From NCBI RefSeq assembly GCF_024704835.1, contig NZ_JAMXBE010000012.1:155484-206767 (forward strand): 51,284 nucleotides of DNA. Direction: 5' to 3'. Positions 1 through 8,547 of this stretch are shown in pieces. Made by a program: the position numbers and the translations under genes. This stretch comes from Parapedobacter tibetensis (GTDB lineage: Bacteria > Bacteroidota > Bacteroidia > Sphingobacteriales > Sphingobacteriaceae). The notes under the pieces are model-generated. The model was not told where the DNA came from. It was given only the letters and a program-made list of their open reading frames with translations, and did no database searches. Positions within the stretch are counted from its first letter, which is position 1. Every line of letters starts with the position of its first letter.

Positions 1-86
1 CTACCAATGACGCCAGAACTATGTTGTCAAAAGCGACAATTTGGAATGCACCCGAAGCCATAAACCCTTATGTAGATCGCAAACGG

Positions 87-105
87 AGCCTGCTTACCGC
101 AGGCT
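87..105 (-). terminator. Short hairpin at the end of the metallophosphoesterase gene
   Basis: AGCCTGC (87-93) and GCAGGCT (99-105) form a perfect 7-bp stem with a 5-nt loop. It overlaps the stop codon of the minus-strand metallophosphoesterase gene. Only a weak T-run (CCGTTT on the minus strand) follows, so it may be a weak terminator or merely an mRNA-end stabilising hairpin. Confidence 0.4.
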
Positions 106-1198
106 ATTCCATGTCTCCCAACACAAACGTAAATTCATCATGGCTTTCTGTGCGCCATGCCAAATGCCGTGTCGTTGGTGAAATGGCAAATAAGGGAGAA
201 AAGGTCTTCACGCTGATGGTTTTCCCATCGGGCAGGAATTCCAAATACCTGAGCCAGCCATCGCCACCATTGCCATGCCAGCCACCGCCTAGCGCTTGTG
301 CATTGAACACCATCTGGTGTACCGTCTTTCCCCCAGCATTGGTATCCGTGCGGAACCCGAGGTGGCCCAACGCATCATCCGGCTTGCCGATATGGCCGCT
401 AAACACCAGTTGGATATTTTTGGAAGGTTTCACCAATTTTTCCCAGATGGCCGCGCCATAGTTACCATCCGTGATGGGGTACCCTTCCTTGACAATGTGT
501 TCGCTGTCTGAATTTAAGTAGGAATGGGTCAACAAAATGACTGTATGGTCGGTATATTTTTCATCATTGATGGTCTGTAATGCCCAATTTAAGATGGTGT
601 CCCGTGGGGCAAATTCGATAAGCAAAACAAGGAATTTCCGCCCATGGGGTGAGGTAAATTCATAGGTAGCGTTTGTGAGTGTTGGATACCCTTCCGCATC
701 GATACTGACTTCCCTTAGCAATTTTTGCGATAGCGGATTCTTGTCTACCGGGAAATACTGGTTGTAGTTTGTACGGCGGTACTCGATGTTTTTCACTCCG
801 TAATCGTGGTTACCTGTAGCGGCCACATACGGCACCTTGCCATCCATCCGGCCGAATGCACGGGCGGTAGCTTCCCATTGCTGCTTACCCGGCTGGTTGG
901 CTTGGGTACCATTGGGGTTGAGCCAGTCATTATGTTCCACCAGATCCCCCATGCAGAGCACCATCTGGATATTCAATGGATCAATCTGCTCACTTACCCA
1001 TCCGGTCATCAGCTCCAATATGCCCTGATTGCGCTCGAATTTGACATAGCTTTGCACATCGGGAATGAGTACCATCGACCAGGAATCGGGGTTACTGAGT
1101 TTGGGTGGGGTGTATGTTTCTTGCTGGGCATGAGCGGTTAACAGCGAAAAACATAGGAAAACTAAAAATAGGCGCTGACACAAGAGCTGTTTCTTCAT
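104..1198 (-). CDS. Secreted calcineurin-like metallophosphoesterase
   Basis: The 364-residue product starts with a clear signal peptide (MKKQLLCQRLFLVFLCFSLL, Ala-His-Ala-Gln cleavage region near residue 25), so it is exported. The metallophosphoesterase ligand motifs appear in order: the Asp of LIPDVQSY near residue 47, GDLVEHN, GNHDY, the His of LLTHSYL and SGHIG. These bind a di-metal centre in the family, which hydrolyses phosphomonoesters or diesters. It is the last gene of the minus-strand run that begins with the sugar-utilisation locus, 106 bp after the MOSC gene. The substrate cannot be deduced; a role in releasing phosphate from a phosphorylated sugar or lipid is possible but unproven. 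Confidence 0.85.
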   Translation of the reverse strand: MKKQLLCQRLFLVFLCFSLLTAHAQQETYTPPKLSNPDSWSMVLIPDVQSYVKFERNQGILELMTGWVSEQIDPLNIQMVLCMGDLVEHNDWLNPNGTQANQPGKQQWEATARAFGRMDGKVPYVAATGNHDYGVKNIEYRRTNYNQYFPVDKNPLSQKLLREVSIDAEGYPTLTNATYEFTSPHGRKFLVLLIEFAPRDTILNWALQTINDEKYTDHTVILLTHSYLNSDSEHIVKEGYPITDGNYGAAIWEKLVKPSKNIQLVFSGHIGKPDDALGHLGFRTDTNAGGKTVHQMVFNAQALGGGWHGNGGDGWLRYLEFLPDGKTISVKTFSPLFAISPTTRHLAWRTESHDEFTFVLGDME

Positions 1199-1304
1199 GA
1201 AAGTATATTTTAAAAGTATGTTTTAGTAGTCTAACAGATTTAAATCACAAACATAGTATTTTCAACCGGAGATGACAAAACGGAAGAGATTAACGCTTCA
1301 TATG

Positions 1305-2135
1305 CTAAGGCATCATAAATCGATCTTCTGTATGCGTACTCAACACCTGCATGGTATCCCCTATGCGTACTACACCTGTTCCTTGATGAATCAGATTTTG
1401 TCCGAAAAGGATTTTCTTGTTCTTCGATCGGTAAGAAGCTAAGGTTTTCAAGGGTTCCTTTGCTTTTTTTGCCGTTTGTTGGTTGATCGTAGTCACTACG
1501 CAACGGGCACAGCGTTTAACGCCATAGAAATCAATATTCGATAGTTGAATATGTTTCATCAAATCTTCCTCAAAAGGATTCCCTCCTGTGAACACCATAT
1601 TTGGACGGAACCTATCCATGTTCAAGGGTTCCTCCATCCGACTGTTTAAATCATCCAGCGAGGCTTGGCCAATCATCAAAAAAGGATACCCATCTGCAAA
1701 AGAGGTAATAAATCCATCAGGAGCATAACGTTGGTCGACCTGACGATGAGTAGTTTCGGGCATGAAAACCAAGCTACATGTTATCCCCAATGCATCACTG
1801 AACCAGCTATCCAAATCAGGGTTTACCAGTATACCGATACAGGTATCGTTCCATACCTGCACAGGTAGCTCAACCTGAAGGGCAGGTTTGAAAGGAACGA
1901 TGACATGCCCTTTATCGGGATGTCTCACCAATAGACCCGCTTCCGTGATCTCCACGTTTAGCAAAGCCATGTGGGGGTATTCCCGCTGGGTAAGGAAGCG
2001 GTTATGTTCATCAATGAGCATCCACCGCCGATCGTATTCAAATCCACGGTCGGTAACCGCTGCGTGGGAAAGCGCTACACCTCCCAATGATTTTATGGGA
2101 TAGCTATAAAGTTCACTTATGGTCAGCATGGACAT
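1305..2135 (-). CDS. MOSC domain protein (YcbX-like, without ferredoxin domain)
   Basis: The 276-residue product has the MOSC N-terminal beta-barrel (ISELYSYPIKSLGGV near residues 6-20, then YDRRWMLID) followed by a MOSC domain. The conserved cysteine that can hold molybdenum cofactor-linked sulfur lies in KRCARCVVTTIN near residues 208-219. E. coli YcbX carries an extra C-terminal 2Fe-2S domain that is absent here, so this is the short form. MOSC proteins take part in detoxifying N-hydroxylated compounds or in Moco-sulfur transfer. Its start overlaps the 3' end of the glycerate kinase gene by 23 bp, which suggests translational coupling, though a functional link with glycerate is not obvious. 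Confidence 0.85.
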   Translation of the reverse strand: MSMLTISELYSYPIKSLGGVALSHAAVTDRGFEYDRRWMLIDEHNRFLTQREYPHMALLNVEITEAGLLVRHPDKGHVIVPFKPALQVELPVQVWNDTCIGILVNPDLDSWFSDALGITCSLVFMPETTHRQVDQRYAPDGFITSFADGYPFLMIGQASLDDLNSRMEEPLNMDRFRPNMVFTGGNPFEEDLMKHIQLSNIDFYGVKRCARCVVTTINQQTAKKAKEPLKTLASYRSKNKKILFGQNLIHQGTGVVRIGDTMQVLSTHTEDRFMMP

Positions 2136-3279
2136 GGGGGTATGAACTCCGTAAACCGGCGAGTAAATTTCCTAGTTGCATCGCAACCCTTGAAAGATTT
2201 TGAGAAGTAGTGGCCAAGGCTTCAGCCAAGGAAGAAGGCTCATTACCGATAGCCAACAATACATCAAAGTAGTGGCTGAGCTCATCGTCGATTTCCATCG
2301 GTATGCTGCCTGCCAGCCCGATAACCGATACACCAAAGCGTTTTGCCCGCTTGGCGACACCGTATGGTCCTTTGCCCTGTAGCGTTTGGCTATCAATGCT
2401 CCCCTCTCCGGTGATTACCCAATCGCTTTTTAATAGCGATTTGTCGAACTGGGTCAGTTCCAAAAAATAATCGATGCCGTTGACCAATTCGGCATTCAAC
2501 ACTCCTTTCAATCCGGCACTTGCCCCACCAGCCACCCCACCCGATGCCATCGTAGAAATAGCTGTCCCTGTTTCAGATAGGATAACCGCCGCATAATGTT
2601 GCAATATGGCTTCCAGTGTCTCGACCATTTCCGGGGTTGCCCCTTTCTGTGGACCGAAAATATGGGCCGCACCGTTTTCACCCAGCAACGGATTAGTCAC
2701 ATCACACAGAATCGTAAGCTCACACTCCTGTAATCGCTTATCCATGGCGGAACGGTCAATGGCATGCAGTTTCTGCAAACCAAACGGCAAATCCATAATC
2801 TCCTCTCCGTCCTCGTCCAAAAAGCAAACGCCCAATGCGGCCAGTATGCCGCTCCCACCATCAACCGTGGCCGATCCCCCCATGCCGACAATGATTTTTC
2901 TAGCACCAATTTCCAGTGCCGCCTTTATCAATTGTCCCGTTCCATAAGCGTTTGCGTGCAAAGGATCCAGCTCGTTTTGTTCCAACAAATGCAATCCCGA
3001 GGCATCGGCCATTTCGATGATCGCGGTCCGTCCATGATCAATCCATCCAAAGGAAGCGGAAATGGGTCTTCCCAATGGATCCTTGACAGGCGTGTTTACT
3101 ATTTTCCCCTGCAACCGATCACCAATCAATCGACAGGTGCCATTGCCGCCATCACCAACCGGGAAACATTCACATGTGCAGGAGAGCTTACTTGCCAAAA
3201 GACCACGTTGGATAGCTTTGGCTGCTTCCTTGGCATCAAGTGCATGCTTGAACGCATTAGGAGCTACAAGGATATGCAT
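2113..3279 (-). CDS. Glycerate kinase (GlxK/GarK family)
   Basis: The 388-residue product begins MHILVAPNAFKHALDAKEAA, the signature start of the glycerate kinase family. It contains the Gly-rich stretches GMGGSATVDGGSGILAALG near residues 127-145 and VITGEGSIDSQTLQGKGP near residue 290, both typical of this fold. The family phosphorylates D-glycerate with ATP, generally to 2-phosphoglycerate, feeding lower glycolysis. It lies 5 bp downstream of a D-2-hydroxyacid dehydrogenase gene, a classic neighbour that reduces hydroxypyruvate or tartronate semialdehyde to glycerate. Length is normal for the family. Confidence 0.93.
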   Translation of the reverse strand: MHILVAPNAFKHALDAKEAAKAIQRGLLASKLSCTCECFPVGDGGNGTCRLIGDRLQGKIVNTPVKDPLGRPISASFGWIDHGRTAIIEMADASGLHLLEQNELDPLHANAYGTGQLIKAALEIGARKIIVGMGGSATVDGGSGILAALGVCFLDEDGEEIMDLPFGLQKLHAIDRSAMDKRLQECELTILCDVTNPLLGENGAAHIFGPQKGATPEMVETLEAILQHYAAVILSETGTAISTMASGGVAGGASAGLKGVLNAELVNGIDYFLELTQFDKSLLKSDWVITGEGSIDSQTLQGKGPYGVAKRAKRFGVSVIGLAGSIPMEIDDELSHYFDVLLAIGNEPSSLAEALATTSQNLSRVAMQLGNLLAGLRSSYPHVHADHK

Positions 3280-3284
3280 ATGCT

Positions 3285-4244
3285 TTATTTATTGACCACA
3301 TTCATTGGTTTTCCATCGAAGTAAGCGGCCAAATTGTCCACGACCATTTCCATCAAACGGGACCTAGCCTCTTTCGTTGCCCAAGCAATATGGGGTGTAA
3401 TCAGGCAATTTTTGGCGGCAAACAACGGGTTTTCAGGTTCTGGGGGTTCCTTGGCTAATACATCAAGCCCCGCACCAGCTATCTTGCCACCGTTCAATGC
3501 CTCCGCGAGATCACCTTCCACGACGATGGGGCCACGGGAGGTATTGATGAGGAAAGCAGTTTCTTTCATTTTTGCCAAGGTGGCGGTATTGATCAAACCT
3601 TTCGTTTGAGGTGTAAGCGGGCAATGGATGCTGACCACATCCGACTGCGCCAACAAGTCATCCAATCTTGCCCATTGGAAATTCCTCCGGTGGGATTGAT
3701 CTGTTTCCGTCCGGCTATAGCCCAAGATGTTCATGCCGAATGCGGAGGCCACATCCGCTACCTGCTGGCCAATATCGCCGAAACCGATGATGCCCAAGGT
3801 TTTTCCCGAAAGCTCAATCAATGGGTAATCCCAGAAACAAAAATCAGGGGAGTTTGCCCATTTGCCTTCCACAACACTGTCGCTATGCCGTTGCACGCGA
3901 TGGCAAAGCTCTAATAGGAGTGCAAATGTCAGCTGTACGACTGATATGGTGCCATACCCCGGCACGTTGGTCACTACAATCCCTTGCTGCTTGGCATATT
4001 CGATATCCACGACATTGTATCCCGTGGCTAGCACACCAATATATTTCAAATCAGGTAGCTTTTCCAATAGCTCCGAATTCAAAGGCACTTTGTTGGTAAA
4101 CACCACTTCGGATCCCTTGGCCCGTTTTACTATTTCATGCACAGGTGTACGGTTATAAACTGTCAGTTCCCCATACCTTTCCAAGCCTTCCCAGCTTTGA
4201 TCTCCGGGATTCAGGGTGTGTCCATCCAATACAACGAGTTTCAT
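3285..4244 (-). CDS. D-2-hydroxyacid dehydrogenase (glycerate/hydroxypyruvate type)
   Basis: About 319 residues. The NAD-binding Rossmann loop GIIGFGDIGQQVA lies near residue 155. The catalytic triad of the family is visible as Arg in NTSRGPIV (about 239), Glu in AKEPPEPENP (about 268) and His in LITPHIAWAT (about 287). It reduces a 2-ketoacid to the D-2-hydroxyacid or the reverse. I chose the second Met (MKLVVLDGHTLN), which matches relatives better; an ATG two codons upstream (4250) is also possible. The adjoining glycerate kinase gene makes hydroxypyruvate/D-glycerate the most likely substrate pair. Confidence 0.92.
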   Translation of the reverse strand: MKLVVLDGHTLNPGDQSWEGLERYGELTVYNRTPVHEIVKRAKGSEVVFTNKVPLNSELLEKLPDLKYIGVLATGYNVVDIEYAKQQGIVVTNVPGYGTISVVQLTFALLLELCHRVQRHSDSVVEGKWANSPDFCFWDYPLIELSGKTLGIIGFGDIGQQVADVASAFGMNILGYSRTETDQSHRRNFQWARLDDLLAQSDVVSIHCPLTPQTKGLINTATLAKMKETAFLINTSRGPIVVEGDLAEALNGGKIAGAGLDVLAKEPPEPENPLFAAKNCLITPHIAWATKEARSRLMEMVVDNLAAYFDGKPMNVVNK

Positions 4245-4257
4245 TAGCATATAATTA

Positions 4258-5373
4258 TCAAAAAACCAAACATACCGGTGCCCCTACCGCAATGCGGTTG
4301 CCCGTATCTTCCAGCAGTCCCGTGTTAGCATCCCGCGCAAATACCACCACTTCATCCGTGTTTTGATTGGCTACCAACAAAAACTTTCCATCGGGTGACA
4401 GCGTGAAATTACGTGGCCCTTTGCCCAATACGGATTGATTCCCCACTTTCGTCAATTTGCCATCTGCTGTATTTACCCGATATATAGCCAATGTATTCGC
4501 ATCCCCCCTATTGGACGCATAGAGAAACTTTCCATCAGGGGACAGCTTGATGTCGGCAGCTCCGTCTTTGCCCGTAAACCCACTTTCATTCATAGCGATT
4601 TCCTGTATGGATACCCACCGATCTTCCTCCTGCTTATAAACCATCAAATGGGCTGTCATTTCTTGTACAAGATAGAGATATTTGCCATCGGAAGATGGAG
4701 CGATATGTCGTGGGCCTCCACCTGGTGCACTTTTGACAACCGGTTGCGCTGCGGGAGTGAGTGGTTTGTCTGTATGTTCAGGATGATAATGGTAGATATT
4801 GATTTTATCTGTTCCCAAATCCTGCACATATACCGTTTTTTCGTCTGGGCTGAAAAAAGCGGAGTGTACATGGGGGGCTTGCTGACGGTTTTTATCAGGT
4901 CCGCTACCTTCGTATTGGATCAGTTGTACCAGTTCGCCAAGCTTCCCGTCCTTATGTATCGGAAACACGGTCAAGCTACCTCCTGAATAATTAGATACAA
5001 ACGCATGGTTCACCCCAGGGTTGATGGCCACATGACAAGGGCCTGCACTTTGGGTCAACTGGGTATTCAACAAGGTCAATCTTCCTGTTTGTTCATCAAA
5101 TGCAAAAGCGCTTAACGCTCCCTTACCTTCTCCAAGCTCACTAACTGAATATGCAAACTTGCGATCGGGGCTGATGGTCAAAAAAGAAGGGTCAACCACT
5201 GTTACTTGGTTCTTAAGGGTTACTTTTCCGGTATTGGTATCGAAATCGTACACATAAATTCCCTCACTCTTACCGGTATGGGTATAGGTACCGATAAGCA
5301 GGTTAATTTTTTGGCCTTGTGCAGCTCCGGTGATGGATAAGCACAACAGCATCATGATGGTTTTTGTCTTCAT
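4258..5373 (-). CDS. Secreted lactonase-family seven-bladed beta-propeller (YbhE/Pgl type)
   Basis: The 371-residue product has a signal peptide (MKTKTIMMLLCLSITGAAQGQ) and then repeated blade motifs such as LSPDGKFLYASNRG, SPDGKFLLVANQN, SSDGKYLYLVQE and FSPDEKTVYVQDLG, about 45-50 residues apart. This is the lactonase family that includes 6-phosphogluconolactonase YbhE. A signal peptide means it would act on periplasmic, non-phosphorylated lactones such as a sugar aldonolactone, not on cytoplasmic 6-phosphogluconolactone. It sits between the large lipoprotein and the dehydrogenase gene in one minus-strand run, 7-56 bp apart. Confidence 0.88.
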   Translation of the reverse strand: MKTKTIMMLLCLSITGAAQGQKINLLIGTYTHTGKSEGIYVYDFDTNTGKVTLKNQVTVVDPSFLTISPDRKFAYSVSELGEGKGALSAFAFDEQTGRLTLLNTQLTQSAGPCHVAINPGVNHAFVSNYSGGSLTVFPIHKDGKLGELVQLIQYEGSGPDKNRQQAPHVHSAFFSPDEKTVYVQDLGTDKINIYHYHPEHTDKPLTPAAQPVVKSAPGGGPRHIAPSSDGKYLYLVQEMTAHLMVYKQEEDRWVSIQEIAMNESGFTGKDGAADIKLSPDGKFLYASNRGDANTLAIYRVNTADGKLTKVGNQSVLGKGPRNFTLSPDGKFLLVANQNTDEVVVFARDANTGLLEDTGNRIAVGAPVCLVF

Positions 5374-5429
5374 AAAAATCAGCTTGTAACGAAGCCAATA
5401 TTACAAAAATTATGGGACGCGACATAGTA

Positions 5430-7175
5430 TCATGGTAGTTTAGCTTGAAAATGGTAGTCAATCACGACACCGTCAGCCAATAGTTTATTGCCTTCTTGCG
5501 TTATTTCTGCTTCATGTGGCACATAGGCAAGCACGGCAGATTGATTGGGCAAAAGACGGATACGGGTTTGTCCGCTTATCCCGCTGGCCACAAAATGTCC
5601 TTGAACCGCATCATACAAGTCAACTTTTTTCCTTGAATTATTGCCTAACAAATCAATGGTTATCTCTTTGGCTTCATCGTAAGGGTTGTAATATAGATAA
5701 GATGGATAAGCGTTGCCTCTGAAAAAATCCGTCGCCAATAAATCTAATTTCAAGATGCCTTCTACATCGGTGGTTTGAATGATGCTGCCAAATATACCAA
5801 CATGAGCACTGCCATACACGCTGAACTGCGATGCATCCGGATTTTTACCTGGCACCCAATTTGGGCCATCACCCTGTGCCACTGGGGCAGGAATATGTGC
5901 ATATTTTTCAAAAGTCGATCGTTTCACCAGTCCTTCATAACCAATCACTCCTTTGGTCACAGCCGCGAGTTGCGGAATGGTCTGGTGTCCTTCTGGTATA
6001 TGCTCGGGATAAAACAGTCGGGCGGCGTTGGCGGCGTTGAGCATCCACTTGCCTATCGCTGAGGCATATGATTGATCATAGCGCACCATGGCCACCAGCG
6101 GCCATGCCGTATCAAACGTATTCATCAGGAATCCATATCCCCCATGATCTATCGTGCTGCCCACGATACCCGAAATATCAAAGCCATTCCAATTCCCCAC
6201 GAGGACACCCCAACCTTCGCGGCATACCGATGTGCCATCAAATGTCCATCCTAAAAACTTTTTCACGTCAAAATCTCCGCCCTGCTCGGCGTTGATTCGG
6301 GCAGCGGTATACGCGCCGAAGGGCATTAAGATTTCATAGAAGCGGTTTTCGGATTGATTTTCCAACGCTGAAAGCGCGCGCAAAGCCCCTTTCAAGTATT
6401 TCTCATCACCAAACCGCTGATAGGCCGCATACAATATCCACGCATGCCCCGCTGCGGCATCCTGCTGAGCACAAATCCAATTTTTTTGAGGCTCCATGGC
6501 CGAATAGTCGAAGTATGTCCAGTCATAATTGCCTGCCAACACGGAATCCGCTTTGTAAAATTGTTCGGCTATCATATAGGCGATGTCATCGAAACCTCTC
6601 TCATCGGGGTACCGGTCGTAAAGCGCATAGAACAATACATTGGGATATACATCATACCACCAGTCACGACCGTAGCCTCCTCCCAATAGGGCTACTTCGG
6701 GAGCGGTGTTGTTCATCATGATGTTCCAACCAGTCTCCTTGTTGAAATAGTTTTTGAGCATACCTACATAGTTGAGGCCATCTTGGTTGCTTTTGTCAAT
6801 GCCGACCAACGTAGCTCCCAATACACCGCCCATGGTGGCCAATGATTCGTGAAACATGCCGTTGTTGTTTTGCGGACCCTGCCGCGCATCGCCCATGGCG
6901 GTGTACAAGCCAACAACGGGTTGGTCAAAGTTCTTGCCGGTACTATCCCACCACACCAACGGCCAGTGCTTGCCCGTAGCTTTAAAATCATAGACCGTAC
7001 TGTCATAGCGTTGGCTCAGCGCCAACCAGTCGATAATATGGAGCGGTTGCGGAAGGTCAGCCATCGAGTCCACGCGTGCCAGGCTTTGCTGTGGCACGGG
7101 GATGCCCCGTACGGTTGGCCCCTGCTTGCAGGAAATGAATGGAAGGAGGAATAGTATAGCAAGGAAACGATTCAT
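5430..7175 (-). CDS. Lipoprotein of probable alpha/alpha-toroid fold, glycosidase-like, family not recognised
   Basis: About 581 residues. I prefer the start MNRFLAILFLLPFISC, which gives a clean lipobox with Cys at 16; an in-frame ATG nine codons upstream (7202) would lengthen the signal unnaturally. The body is rich in Trp, Tyr and Asp with helical-hairpin segments such as DARQGPQNNNGMFHESLA, GYGRDWWYDVYPN, NWICAQQDAAAGHAWILYAAY and EGWGVLVGNWNGFD. That pattern resembles alpha/alpha-barrel glycoside hydrolases and lyases. The last 100 residues look like a beta-sandwich (LYYNPYDEAKEITIDL, LPNQSAVLAYV). Placed after the GH130 and MFS genes, it may be the surface or periplasmic enzyme of the locus. 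Function is inferred only. Confidence 0.6.
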   Translation of the reverse strand: MNRFLAILFLLPFISCKQGPTVRGIPVPQQSLARVDSMADLPQPLHIIDWLALSQRYDSTVYDFKATGKHWPLVWWDSTGKNFDQPVVGLYTAMGDARQGPQNNNGMFHESLATMGGVLGATLVGIDKSNQDGLNYVGMLKNYFNKETGWNIMMNNTAPEVALLGGGYGRDWWYDVYPNVLFYALYDRYPDERGFDDIAYMIAEQFYKADSVLAGNYDWTYFDYSAMEPQKNWICAQQDAAAGHAWILYAAYQRFGDEKYLKGALRALSALENQSENRFYEILMPFGAYTAARINAEQGGDFDVKKFLGWTFDGTSVCREGWGVLVGNWNGFDISGIVGSTIDHGGYGFLMNTFDTAWPLVAMVRYDQSYASAIGKWMLNAANAARLFYPEHIPEGHQTIPQLAAVTKGVIGYEGLVKRSTFEKYAHIPAPVAQGDGPNWVPGKNPDASQFSVYGSAHVGIFGSIIQTTDVEGILKLDLLATDFFRGNAYPSYLYYNPYDEAKEITIDLLGNNSRKKVDLYDAVQGHFVASGISGQTRIRLLPNQSAVLAYVPHEAEITQEGNKLLADGVVIDYHFQAKLP

Positions 7176-7239
7176 TTTAGTTACGAATTTAATTTTAATC
7201 ATGTATTATTTTCACACTACGCTCACAATGGAAGCAAAA

Positions 7240-8538
7240 CTAGGCTTTCAGATTTCCCAACTTCCGGTCTTCCTCACTGCACTGAGGGTCCAACTCAAAA
7301 TCCTGATTGAGCTTCTCCGTAGTGTTGATCAGCCGCTTAGCGACAAAGATAGAACACAGTTGCAGCACGGCAATGATGATGATGGCGTAGCGCAGGGCGA
7401 TTTCCTCACTATAGTACCAAGCTAGGCCAATAAACGTCATTGCTCCGATGAAGCGGCCTGCATACAACCCCAGCTCATGGTTGAGAATGTAGGCAAACTC
7501 ATTGCGCTTCTCTTTTTTGGAAAGGAAGTCAATCACACTGAATTGGATGGGGAAATAAGCCAGGTCCAACAGGGGTTTGGCAATGAGCAGGAACAGCATG
7601 AACAGGAGGACACCGGTGGCATTATACAGCGCCCCATTGATGACTGCGGCGACGGTGAAGCAGATCAGCCCCATGCTAAAAATGAGCAAGCGATGGGATG
7701 GTTTGGTCAATCGGCCCACCGCATACATGATCACGGCCGCGACGATAGCTCCGATGGATTGCACGGTACCCAATGCGCCTTCATTGCCCACCAGCCGCAT
7801 GATCAACATGGCTGGTGCGGTTACCAGAAACCCTTGGGCCAACCCTTTGAGTGCGGCAAGTACCAGCATGTTTTTCCAAAGCCTGTGGAATTTGAAATAG
7901 ACGAATCGTCCTGGGGTGGGGTTGGTAAACGTACCCCGGAAACACATGATGGAAGCCAGGATGGTGATGATGAAAACCATTGCCGTGACAATGCGATAGG
8001 CCGTGTTCACATCGCCCGTTCCCTGTCCGCCAAATACGATGAACCAGCCGATGAATACCGGCACCACTACCGCGATGATGGTGTAAAAGAACGTTTCGAG
8101 GCCATAATAGTAATTGCGGTTGCCATTGTTGGTGATGGCGAGTGCCAGGTAGTCACGATTGGCCCAATAAAAGCCGAATGACATACCCATGGTCAGACCG
8201 GCAATGGCCAATCCGACGATGTCCAATGTTTTCAGCGACATCATGATCATCATGGACACGGCACTGAGCATCATGCCAATGGCATATAGTGTTTTGATGT
8301 TGATGCGATTGAGCAGGTAGCCATTGAGTAAGAACGTCAGTGGGATACCCGTATAAATGGTAAGCTGGTATACGACGACTTTCACCGGGTCATTCGAGCT
8401 ACGCATCACATAAGCGGCAACGAAAATATCAATGACGGGCAGCACGAAGGCGTAGATGAGGTTGGTCAATACCAGCACCCTGAAATTGAGCGGCTGCTGA
8501 TTGAAATGAGTGATTTCTGAACGGAGTTTTTGGAGCAT
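7240..8538 (-). CDS. MFS transporter, probable sugar/oligosaccharide uptake
   Basis: The 432-residue product is almost entirely hydrophobic segments consistent with 12 membrane helices, starting at LVLTNLIYAFVLPVIDIFVA near residue 23. A long hydrophilic centre (RGTFTNPTPGRFVYFKFHRLWKN) separates the two halves, as usual in this superfamily. MFS genes next to GH130 are common in Bacteroidota mannoside loci, where they carry the oligosaccharide across the inner membrane for cytoplasmic phosphorolysis. It lies 9 bp after the GH130 stop codon, so the two are probably co-translated. The substrate cannot be read from the sequence. Confidence 0.85.
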   Translation of the reverse strand: MLQKLRSEITHFNQQPLNFRVLVLTNLIYAFVLPVIDIFVAAYVMRSSNDPVKVVVYQLTIYTGIPLTFLLNGYLLNRINIKTLYAIGMMLSAVSMMIMMSLKTLDIVGLAIAGLTMGMSFGFYWANRDYLALAITNNGNRNYYYGLETFFYTIIAVVVPVFIGWFIVFGGQGTGDVNTAYRIVTAMVFIITILASIMCFRGTFTNPTPGRFVYFKFHRLWKNMLVLAALKGLAQGFLVTAPAMLIMRLVGNEGALGTVQSIGAIVAAVIMYAVGRLTKPSHRLLIFSMGLICFTVAAVINGALYNATGVLLFMLFLLIAKPLLDLAYFPIQFSVIDFLSKKEKRNEFAYILNHELGLYAGRFIGAMTFIGLAWYYSEEIALRYAIIIIAVLQLCSIFVAKRLINTTEKLNQDFELDPQCSEEDRKLGNLKA

Positions 8539-8547
8539 GGTATGCTT

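Noticed and set aside
1-61. Minus-strand frame starting MASGAFQIVAFDN and running off the window
   Set aside because: Only about 20 codons are visible and no recognisable motif is present. A chance frame cannot be excluded, so it is not called as a gene.
21-1141. Plus-strand ORFs opposite the metallophosphoesterase gene
   Set aside because: They have no coherent domain content and lie opposite a gene with complete family motifs, so they are shadows.
7477-8181. 234-codon plus-strand ORF opposite the MFS gene
   Set aside because: It is rich in His, Gln and Asp as expected from the reverse of a hydrophobic membrane gene, so it is an antisense shadow.
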